Positions 21,355-29,763 of a DNA stretch of 29,763 bases are shown here, in pieces; position 1 is the stretch's first letter, and every line of letters starts with the position of its first letter. This DNA is from DASZGL01 sp035938875. GTDB lineage: Bacteria; Chloroflexota; Dormibacteria; Aeolococcales; Aeolococcaceae. The DNA lies in the NCBI GenBank assembly GCA_035938875.1, contig DASZGL010000040.1, positions 1 through 29,763 on the forward strand, given 5' to 3'. Under the pieces are notes generated by a model. The model ran no database searches, was not told the origin of the DNA, and was given only the letters and a program-made list of their open reading frames with translations. Both the position numbers and the translations under genes were made by a program.

Positions 21355-21852
21355 GTGGCCAATTCCCGATCCGCTCGCAAGCGCATTCGAGCCAACGAGC
21401 GCAAGCACGTCCGCAACCGTGCGGTTCGCTCGACGGTCCGCACCAAGGTCGCCAAGGCGCGGCGTGAGCTCCTCTCGGCAGACGCCACGGCAGGGCCCGA
21501 GGAACTTCGCCTGGCGATCAGCGCGCTCGACCGCGCCGCCGAGAAGGGCATCCTCCACCGCAAGAACGCCTCGCGGCGCAAGTCGCGGCTGATGTCGCTC
21601 GCAGCCAAGCTCGCCAGTGCCGGCGGCGCCGCCGGCGAGCAGGCGGCTGCACGCGCGCAGGCCGTCGGAGGCGAGAAGGGACGTTCGACGCGGGGCAAGG
21701 GCGCGGCCGCCAAGACGCCGGCCAAGACGCCGGCGAAGAAGCCGCCGGGCAAGTCGCCGGCGAAGTCGGCGCCCGCGAAGTCGGCGCCCGCCAAGTCGGC
21801 GCCCGCCAAGTCGACGACGACCCGCTCAACGACGCGCCCCAAGAAAGCCTGA
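21355..21852 (+). CDS. rpsT: Small ribosomal subunit protein bS20 with long Ala/Lys/Pro tail
   Basis: Residues 1-90 are a normal S20: MANSRSARKRIRANERKHVRNRAVRSTVRTKVAKARREL, ALDRAAEKGILHRKNASRRKSRL. It binds 16S rRNA early in 30S assembly. The GTG start at 21355 follows AGGAG at four bases and restores the family N-terminus MANSRSA; the longer open frame upstream is not S20-like. The 75-residue C-terminal tail (91-165) is unusual. It is Ala/Lys/Pro/Ser-rich, with TPAK twice and SAPAK three times, like histone H1-type or mycobacterial HupB tails. rpsT next to holA is a common arrangement, here convergent. Confidence 0.95.
   Translation: MANSRSARKRIRANERKHVRNRAVRSTVRTKVAKARRELLSADATAGPEELRLAISALDRAAEKGILHRKNASRRKSRLMSLAAKLASAGGAAGEQAAARAQAVGGEKGRSTRGKGAAAKTPAKTPAKKPPGKSPAKSAPAKSAPAKSAPAKSTTTRSTTRPKKA
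21709..21810 (+). repeat. Tandem codon repeats in the rpsT tail
   Basis: GCCAAGACGCCG occurs twice in tandem (21709-21732), and a 15-base unit TCGGCGCCCGCsAAG occurs three times in tandem (21766-21810). Both units are multiples of three and encode AKTP and SAPAK. They give a direct route for length variation of the S20 tail. Confidence 0.85.
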
Positions 21853-21856
21853 TCGG

Positions 21857-21871
21857 CGGCGCCAGCGGCGC
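21857..21871. terminator. Short GC hairpin between rpsT and holA
   Basis: GGCGCC-AGC-GGCGCT forms a six-pair stem (one G-T pair) in the 24-base gap between the convergent stops of rpsT and holA. It has no T-run. It may serve both genes. Confidence 0.3.
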
Positions 21872-21876
21872 TCGGG

Positions 21877-22883
21877 TCAGGCGGGTTGTGGCGACAGCTG
21901 CAGAGCGGCGCGAAGCATCATCGAGCGCAAACCGTCGGCGTCGTCGACCTTGCCCAGCTTGGTGTCGGCGTCCAGTCGCTGCAGGGCGAGCAACCAGCCT
22001 TGCACCTCGTCGAGGTCGACACGCGCTGCCCTTCGCGCCAATCGCTCGGCACGCCACGGGGGTAGGCCGAGCTCCGCGGCCAACGCCGCCGATCCACGGC
22101 CGCCGCGCGCCAGGATCTCGCCGGCGCGGAGCAGCTCGCGAAACTGGTTGGCCAGAGCTGAGATGAGGTTCTGCGTCGAGACACCCTCGCCGAGAAGCGC
22201 CTCGACGGCGGCCGCGCCGCGGGCGGCCGGGGGAGTCAGCAGCTTGTCGATGACATCCCAGACCTCGACCTGATCGTCGCCGGCGGCAACGGCACGCACC
22301 TCGTCGACTCCGATCTGAGCACGCCCATCCGAGTACGCGACAAGTTTGTCTAATTCATTGCCGAGACAGCCGAGGTCGCCACCGGTCACAGCAAGCAGAT
22401 GGTCGACGGCTGCTCGAGGCAGGCGGAGTCGGCGTTCCGCGCAGCGCTGGTCGAGCCACTCCCGCAGCTCGGGGCGACGCAGCGGCTGGTGCAGCGTGAT
22501 CCTGCCGCCCAGCCGCTGCACGGCGATCAGCACGGGGTGCGCCGGCGGCACGCGCACGTGGGTCACCAGGCAGAGCGACGTCGTCGGCGCTCGGTCGCTC
22601 AGCGCGGCGGCGAGGGCGTCGGCGCTGTCAGTGCCGCGACGGGCGCGCTCGGCGAGCTGCGGCGGATCACGGACGACGATGTAGCGGCGAGCATCGAGAA
22701 AGGGCACCTCGGCGATGCTGCGGCGAACCTGGTCGAGCTTCGACGGTGCTTCGATGACCTCGACGTTGAGGTCACTGACGCAGAGCTGGCGCGCCGCCTC
22801 GACCCACGCGTGTGCGGCGACGTCGACAAGGTGGCGCTCGGTGCCGTGGATCAGCAGTAGCTCCGCGGGCGGCTGGACGTCGC

Positions 22884-22887
<4 letters not shown>
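21877..22887 (-). CDS. holA: DNA polymerase III subunit delta
   Basis: The clamp-loader subunit that opens the beta sliding clamp. A 336-residue AAA+-like protein with LLLIHGTERHLVDVAAHAW at the N-terminus, VPFLDARRYIVVRDPPQL, TTSLCLVTHVRVPP, LTGGDLGCLGNELDKLVAYS (here LLAVTGGDLGCLGNELDKL), and the C-terminal helical collar (LISALANQFRELLRAGEIL..., ALQRLDADTKLGKVDDADGL). The start is GTG 22887, overlapping the recQ stop as GTGA. Last gene of comEA-comEC-recQ-holA. Confidence 0.93.
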
Positions 22888-25009
<2,122 letters not shown>

Positions 25010-25013
<4 letters not shown>

Positions 25014-27361
25014 GCGGCGACCAATCCGCCGCCGCTGCCGACGTAGTCGAGGGTGCCGTCGGCGCCGGTGCTGCGCAGCGCGACAGCGCCGAGCGAAGCA
25101 GCCGCTCGAACCGCCCGCGCGCTGGGGACGGCGACATGGTGGGGACGCGTGGCGTCGACGAGTGCCGGCGCCAAGGCGCCTCCGGGCGGCGCCACGACGA
25201 GATCGGCTGCCAGCGATTCACCGAACAGCCCGGCGAGCTCCTCCTGCTCGGCGCTGGCCACGTCGCCGAGAAGTAGGGCGCTGCCGCCGGCCCCAGCCAG
25301 CTGCACGGCGCACGCCGGCACCGCGCTCCCCTGCGACGTCGTCCCCGGGCCGGCGCAGACGAAGCGCCATGCCAGTCCGCCCCACGACCACGGCGACGCC
25401 GCGGTCGCCAGGTCGGCTCCCGCGGCACGCAAGCCGCCCAGCAGGGTGGCGGCGCCGCTGCTGAGGTCGGTGTCGGGAGCGACCACGTGGCTCACGCCGT
25501 AGTGGGGCTGGAGCCCGGCGACACCGGCGACGGCGCCGCGCTCGCCGCCGGTGATGATCAGCACGTCGATGGTGCGCACCGTCGGCGCCAGCGTGCTGCC
25601 CACCGCCTGGGCGAGCCGCTGCGGATCCGACCCTCCGTCGACCAGCACCAGCCCACCCTCGGGCGTCGTCACCAGGACCGCGGGCGCCGCGCCGACGGAG
25701 AGGACGCTGAGGTGCAGACGTCCGTCGGGGCGCCCCGAGGCGACGAGCACGGCGCCGGCGACCATCGCGGCGCTCAATACCGCCGCGATGACCACCCCAG
25801 CCCGCCCGGCACCCATGGAGGGCGCCGCCCAGCCGTCCGGGCCAGCCAGAGGTGCCGGCGGCGACCCGCCCCATCGCTTGAAGACGACGAGTGCGGCCGC
25901 CGCGGCGAGAAGCGCCGACATCTCGGCAACCAGCCACGCGTGGGGCCACACGCCCACGTGGATGGCGGCGAGCGGGACCGCCGATGTCGCCCGCGCGATC
26001 CCCAGGATGAGGCCGGCGATCAGTCGGGCGAGCTGGAGGGGAAGCCAACCGAGCAACGGGTTGAGCTGAGCCAGCAGCGCTCCGCACCAGCCAAGGCCGA
26101 GAAGGACGGGGAGCGCGGGGACCGCCAACCCGTTGGCCAGCGGCCCGACCAGGGAGACCACTCCGAACGCCGACGCCATCACCGGAAACGTCGCCAGCTG
26201 GGCGGCAACGGTGACTCCGATCGGCTCGGCGACCAGTCGCGGCCCCGGCAGGTGGCGGCAGATGGGATCTGCGAGCAGGAGGATTCCCGTCGTGCCGAGA
26301 AACGACAGCTGGAATCCGACGTCCAGGCACAGCCGTGGTGACACGGCGAGCATCAGAGCGCCGACGACGGTGAGCAGGGCGAGCGGCTGGGTGCGGCGTC
26401 CTGACGGCCCCACCATCAGCGCCACCGCCGCCATGATCGCCGCGCGCATCGCCGCCGGGCCGGCTCCACTGACGGCGACGTAGGCGGCGGTGACGAGGAG
26501 CACGACGGTCACGCGCAGCCTCGGCGGCGCAGCGACAACCGCGAGGACACGGAGCAGCAGGGCGATGAGCAGCGCCACCTTGAGTCCACTGGTGGCGACG
26601 AGATGGATGAGCCCGGCGTCCTGCAGAGGTGTGCTGACATCGGTGGGCAGCGTCCCCCGCACCCCGAGGGCAAACTCGTCGACTAGTGTCGCCGCGGGCT
26701 CGGGCAACGCCTGCGCCGCGGCTGCGGAGAGACGTCCGCGCACCTGGGCGATCCAGCGGTTGAGACTCGCAGCGCCGCTTGCTGTGACGGTCACTCGCGG
26801 TGACACGGCGACCGCCGCCACACCCTCGCGGTCGAGCGTCGCTGCTGATTCCGGCCCGGGTCGGACAGACGGCGGACGCAAGCCCGACGCGTCCACGCGC
26901 ACGTGATCGCCAGGCAGGGCCACGACCGGGCCGGGCACCGCGGCGATGACGGCAATGTGTGGTCGCGATGTACCGGCCGCGTCGGTGAGCACATCGACGT
27001 CGACGACGACGAGCGATTCGCTGTGATGACGCGCCGGCGCTTCGCGAACGGTGCCCTGGATGACCACCGGTCCGCGGTCACTGCCGGCGGCGCTCGACAA
27101 CACGTTCGGCGATGCCGAGCTGACGCCGCGCAACAGACCGCCGGCGACGGCGGCGACCATCAGCGACCCGACCAGCAGCGGCCGCCGCAGCTGTGTGTTG
27201 CAGGCCAGGGCGAGGACTGTCGAACCAAGTGCAAGTGCGAGGAGCGCAAGTGCCAGCAGCCAGGGTCCACCGGCGACTGCTCCCCATGAGACTCCGCCAC
27301 CGAATGCGACCGCCAGCAGCGATGCGCGCACCGTCGCGCGCGTCGCCGGCAGCCGTGTCAC
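25010..27361 (-). CDS. comEC: ComEC/Rec2 DNA-uptake channel protein with degenerate beta-lactamase-like domain
   Basis: The membrane channel that carries transforming single-stranded DNA into the cytosol. In 783 residues: N-terminal helices (about 10-80), an OB-like DUF4131 region (about 95-190), the Competence domain (about 225-500: LIHLVATSGLKVALL at 251-265, GPAAMRAAIMA at 301-311, LDVGFQLSFLGTTGILL), and a C-terminal metallo-beta-lactamase-like domain (about 549-783, VLVDGGSDP). In that last domain the THxHxDH metal motif is absent: the stretch reads LIITGGERGAVAG (601-613). The start is GTG 27361, overlapping the comEA stop as GTGA. The upstream extension of the frame is antisense to comEA coding. 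Confidence 0.93.
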
Positions 27362-27957
27362 GGCGCGACGATGATCACGCGCAGGTAGGGGCGAAGCGCA
27401 CTGAGCGTCGTCGTGTCGACGTCGAGAAGAGTGCGCAGCTGGTTGATGTTGGTGAACGGTCCCCACGTCGTCCGGGCGTCGACAACCGCTTCGGGGAGGC
27501 CCGACGGCATTCCCGGGACAGCCCGGAGCTCATCAACGCTTGCGGTGTTGATGTCGAGCCGGGTCGCGGCGATGCTCGATGCGCTCCGCGATGCGCGGAG
27601 GTAGGGCACGTTCACCTGGCGTCCGTCGTGAACGCGCGCGGCCAGGTCGGGGAGCTTGCCTGGGTCGGCGTCAGGCGTCATCCCACCCGCGGCGGCCAGG
27701 GCGTCGGCAACGCGGGCGCTCGCCGAGAGGTGGTAGAGGCCCGGACGCGCCACTGCCCCGCTGACGAACACCAGCGCCTCGGCGGCCGGCGCCGGGTCGG
27801 TTCCCTGATCTGCCGGCAGCGGCGCTCCAGCGACACTGGCGGCGGGACGCAGCGCTGCCCAGCCGACCACCCCAGCGGCAACGACGAGGACGAGACCGAG
27901 GACCAGCGACACCACTGCCCATCTACTTCTGCGAAGGATTTCTGCCAACACGAACAT
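27358..27957 (-). CDS. comEA: Competence protein ComEA (helix-hairpin-helix DNA receptor)
   Basis: Binds double-stranded DNA outside the membrane and passes it to ComEC. The 199-residue protein has an N-terminal membrane anchor (about 14-34), a Pro/Ala linker, an SLBB-like domain (ALVFVSGAVARPGLYHLSASARVADALAAAGG, 61-92), and a C-terminal helix-hairpin-helix pair (LDINTASVDELRAVPGMPSGLPEAVVDAR, 134-162, then GPFTNINQL). The ATG at 27957 begins directly at the cytosolic arm MFVLAEILRRSRW and is nine bases after a TATCAT -10 box, so the leader is only a few bases. First gene of the comEA-comEC-recQ-holA run. Confidence 0.94.
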   Translation of the reverse strand: MFVLAEILRRSRWAVVSLVLGLVLVVAAGVVGWAALRPAASVAGAPLPADQGTDPAPAAEALVFVSGAVARPGLYHLSASARVADALAAAGGMTPDADPGKLPDLAARVHDGRQVNVPYLRASRSASSIAATRLDINTASVDELRAVPGMPSGLPEAVVDARTTWGPFTNINQLRTLLDVDTTTLSALRPYLRVIIVAP

Positions 27958-27966
27958 GCAGGCGTG

Positions 27967-27995
27967 ATGATATCGATGGCCGAACGGATGTGCAA
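27967..27995 (-). promoter_or_regulatory. Promoter of comEA-comEC-recQ-holA
   Basis: On the minus strand TTGCAC (plus 27990-27995) and TATCAT (plus 27967-27972) are spaced by exactly 17 bases. This is one of the best two-part promoters in the window. The predicted start is about three bases before the comEA ATG, so translation would be leaderless or nearly so. Confidence 0.6.
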
Positions 27996-28049
27996 GACCC
28001 AAGGACGGCTAGATCGACGAGGGCTTGGCGCCCCTCCTAGCGCACCCAG

Positions 28050-28559
28050 CTACAGGCTGTAACGCCTCTGGCCGTCGTCGCCGACGCTTATCTGAGCCCC
28101 AGCCTGCTCGGCGAGGAAGCGGACCGCGCGGCCGTTGACCGCAGCGCCGGATCTGGTGATCTCGGCGGCGATCTGCGACGCCGTGGCAACCCCGAGCTTG
28201 CCGATGGCGGCGCGGATCACCTGGGAGGTGACCTCCGGGGGCGTCGCCCGGCCCCGCCGGCCTCGACCCGGCACACGCGGGCGGCCGCGCCGGCGGGCGC
28301 CGTTGGCCGACGGAGCAACCGCGCGCCGCCGCGGCACGATGCCGTCGCCGAAGGCGGCGCCGGCCCGCTCCATCAGCGCGACCGCAGCATGCAGCTCGCC
28401 GCGCAGTCGCTGATTGTCCTGGCGCAGAGCCGCCATCTCGGCGACGAGAGCCTCGATCTGCCCCACCATCCGCTCGGCGGCCGCGAGCAGTGCCGACGGT
28501 TCATCGCCGGACGCCGACGCGGCATCGCTGGACCGTGACATTCCCCGAGTGCGTGGCAT
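28050..28559 (-). CDS. Coiled-coil / AT-hook / winged-helix protein, unknown function
   Basis: A 169-residue protein with three visible parts. Residues 23-66 form a heptad-rich coiled coil (LLAAAERMVGQIEALVAEMAAL...LRGELHAAVALMER). Residues 88-104 are a basic AT-hook-like stretch (GARRRGRPRVPGRGRRG). Residues 108-169 look like a winged helix (VTSQVIRAAIGKLGVATASQIAAEI, ...QRRYSL). The design suggests a dimeric DNA-binding or nucleoid-associated protein. Met1 (28559) and Met7 are both possible starts. It is a single gene between the comEA promoter and tRNA-Ala. I do not recognise a named family. Confidence 0.75.
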   Translation of the reverse strand: MPRTRGMSRSSDAASASGDEPSALLAAAERMVGQIEALVAEMAALRQDNQRLRGELHAAVALMERAGAAFGDGIVPRRRAVAPSANGARRRGRPRVPGRGRRGRATPPEVTSQVIRAAIGKLGVATASQIAAEITRSGAAVNGRAVRFLAEQAGAQISVGDDGQRRYSL

Positions 28560-28694
28560 GACTGGACCTCAGGAGGTGCGCGGAGCAGTCGCGGCTGCAC
28601 GCGTCAATTGCGCCGAGCAACGAACCGAGGCGATTGTCACCAATTCAGCGACGTGATTGCAAATCGCCGCTGGGATGGGTGTGATCGCGACGAG

Positions 28695-28700
28695 TACCAT
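28695..28700 (+). promoter_or_regulatory. -10 box of tRNA-Ala
   Basis: TACCAT ends seven bases before G1 of the tRNA (28708). Transcription at normal spacing would start at or very near the mature 5' end, leaving little for RNase P to remove. The -35 is not clear. Confidence 0.4.
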
Positions 28701-28707
28701 TGCCGCC

Positions 28708-28780
<73 letters not shown>

Positions 28781-28932
28781 CCACTCCTCGCGCGGCGAGT
28801 TTCGCGGGACGCGGACGAGGCCTCAGTCGAGGCGGCACACACCCGCCGACGACTTTATGCGAGGCATTCCTCCGTTGAGTGGACGCAGGTACGGCGTCCG
28901 AAACGTCCAAGACACCGCCGTGAGACGTGGGC

Positions 28933-28938
28933 TAACGT
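28933..28938 (+). promoter_or_regulatory. -10 box of the VOC-protein gene (leaderless)
   Basis: TAACGT is followed by seven bases and ATG 28946. AAGACA at 28909-28914 is a plausible -35 at 18 bases. No Shine-Dalgarno is present, consistent with a leaderless transcript. Confidence 0.4.
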
Positions 28939-28945
28939 GGCGAGC

Positions 28946-29356
28946 ATGAAGTTGCGTCCGGCTTTGCTTGAGTTGGTGGTGTCCGACATGGGCACCACTC
29001 TTGCCTTCTATCGCCGCTTGGGGCTAGACGTCCCACCTGAGGCCGACGACCAGCCGCATGTAGACGTCGAGCTCGGTGACGGGATGCGCATCGCCTGGGA
29101 CACCGAGGAGACCATTCGGTCCTTCGACCCGGGGTGGTCGCCGCCGACAGGGGGTGGCCACAGGGTCTGCCTCGCTTTCGCCTGCGACAGTCCGGCGGAA
29201 GTCGACGCTGCCTGGGCCGAGCTCACCGGCGCCGGCTACGTGGGCCACCTCCCGCCGTGGGATGCCTTCTGGGGCATGCGCTACGCCGTCGTCCACGACC
29301 CCGACGGCACGCCCGTCGATTTGTTCGCCCTGTTACCTACTGCCGAACTCCAGTAA
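28946..29356 (+). CDS. VOC-superfamily (glyoxalase/bleomycin-resistance-like) protein
   Basis: A 136-residue vicinal-oxygen-chelate protein with the paired beta-alpha-beta-beta-beta units: LRPALLELVVSDMGTTLAFYRRLGLDVPPE, then HRVCLAFACDSPAEVDAAWAELTGAGYVGHLPPWDAFWGMRYAVVHDPDGTPVDLFALLP. The second unit ends in the DPDGTPVDLFA box common to glyoxalase-like and fosfomycin/bleomycin-resistance-like proteins. Candidate ligands are not conserved enough to name a substrate. The ATG at 28946 begins the fold directly; the open frame upstream runs through tRNA-Ala and is not coding. Its 3' end overlaps the converging AraC-type gene by 24 bases, so the two may be functionally linked. Confidence 0.85.
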   Translation: MKLRPALLELVVSDMGTTLAFYRRLGLDVPPEADDQPHVDVELGDGMRIAWDTEETIRSFDPGWSPPTGGGHRVCLAFACDSPAEVDAAWAELTGAGYVGHLPPWDAFWGMRYAVVHDPDGTPVDLFALLPTAELQ

Positions 29357-29763
29357 TAGTCCCGTCGGCGTAGTCCGGGCGAGAGCACGCGTCTCTCGCG
29401 ATAGGTGCGCCTGGTCGGCATACCCGCACGCGGCCGCGACTTGCGCGAGCGGCACGCCGGTTCGCGACTGGTCGACAGCTCGGCGCAGCCGCAGAACCCG
29501 CGCCAGCCGCAGCGGCCCGTAGCCAAAGATGGGCAGGCACCGCCGATGCAGGTGTCGGGCGCTGAGGCCCAGTCGTTCGGCTATCAGTGTTACCGACGTC
29601 CCGGCTGCTGCCATCCTGAGGACCCGCGGTCCAAGCGGGTCCACCTCACTGGATGCGGCCCGCTCGACCACCCACGCCTCCAATGTCGCCACCGGGTCCT
29701 CCGCTACCCGCTCGGCCAACAGCCGCGCTTCGGCAGATGGCCATAACTCCCCGAGGTCTGGGG
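29333..29763 (-). CDS. AraC-family transcriptional regulator, C-terminal part (5' end beyond window)
   Basis: The frame is open to the right edge, so the N-terminal sensor domain lies outside. The visible 143 residues hold the AraC-type double helix-turn-helix: first HTH VTLIAERLGLSARHLHRRCLPIFGYGPLRLARVLRLRRAV, second HTH VPLAQVAAACGYADQAHLSRETRALARTTPTGLL. The layout with a preceding ATLEAWV helix resembles AraC proteins with a DUF6597-type N-terminal domain. An internal TTG at 29719 is not a convincing start, because the reading upstream (...GELWPSAEARL) continues family-like sequence. It converges on the VOC gene with a 24-base overlap. Confidence 0.85.
   Translation of the reverse strand, partial: PDLGELWPSAEARLLAERVAEDPVATLEAWVVERAASSEVDPLGPRVLRMAAAGTSVTLIAERLGLSARHLHRRCLPIFGYGPLRLARVLRLRRAVDQSRTGVPLAQVAAACGYADQAHLSRETRALARTTPTGLLLEFGSR

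Noticed and set aside
27362..27466. Longer ComEC start upstream of 27361
   Set aside because: It lies within comEA coding on the same strand in another frame. The GTGA overlap at 27358-27361 matches the coupling seen elsewhere in the operon.

Overview
The window is high-GC, gene-dense bacterial DNA. Genes sit in long same-strand runs, often with ATGA, GTGA or TGATG stop/start overlaps. GTG starts are frequent and both tRNA genes encode their CCA ends. The glmU-prs pair, the comEA-comEC-recQ-holA run next to rpsT, the single-subunit GlyRS, TAnnnT-type -10 boxes and many apparently leaderless starts fit the Terrabacteria side of the tree (Actinomycetota, Dormibacterota or Chloroflexota-like, probably an environmental genome). 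That placement is inference. No rRNA or other phylogenetic marker was compared.

Layout. 1-140: tail of an unknown plus-strand gene. 157-4379 (minus): glyS and ppdK. 4508-4960 (plus): a cupin protein. 4964-9896 (minus): a five-gene run read glmU, prs, a CBS/CorC membrane protein, a small membrane protein, recO. 9970-10752 (plus): a crotonase-fold protein, followed by tRNA-Gln(UUG). 10884-10971: four direct 18-bp repeats that look like the end of an IS21-type element. 11046-12759 (plus): a 20-codon leader ORF, a beta-hydroxyacid dehydrogenase-like gene and a VIT1/CCC1 metal transporter gene, all translationally coupled. 12784-15319: a divergent arsenic cluster. 15358-16031: two small genes. 16237-21249 (minus): ispE, a duplicated-domain membrane protein, a TauE/SafE permease, zwf and a ROK glucokinase. 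21355-21852 (plus): rpsT with a long basic tail. 21877-27957 (minus): comEA, comEC, recQ, holA. 28050-28559 (minus): a coiled-coil/AT-hook/winged-helix protein. Then tRNA-Ala(GGC), a VOC protein and a partial AraC-type regulator.

The arsenic cluster is the most interesting part. On the minus strand it encodes an ArsI-type C-As lyase, a MIP channel with NPV/NPA boxes and an arsenate reductase. On the plus strand it encodes an ArsN1-like N-acetyltransferase and an ArsR with a CC...CxC cysteine set. ArsI and ArsN together point to defence against organoarsenicals such as methylarsenite and the antibiotic arsinothricin, not only inorganic arsenic. Directly before arsI, behind a good Shine-Dalgarno and ending two bases before its ATG, is a 19-codon ORF with six cysteines (MPRHCRCPFPCPCPCPCGS). 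The shared promoter region carries two ATCGA-N6-TCRAT inverted repeats with centres 40 bp apart, placed to control both directions.

The housekeeping genes look intact and conventional, with a few departures: the S20 tail, a ComEC beta-lactamase-like domain whose metal-ligand motif is absent, a crotonase lacking the usual glutamates, and a ROK kinase with one zinc cysteine replaced.
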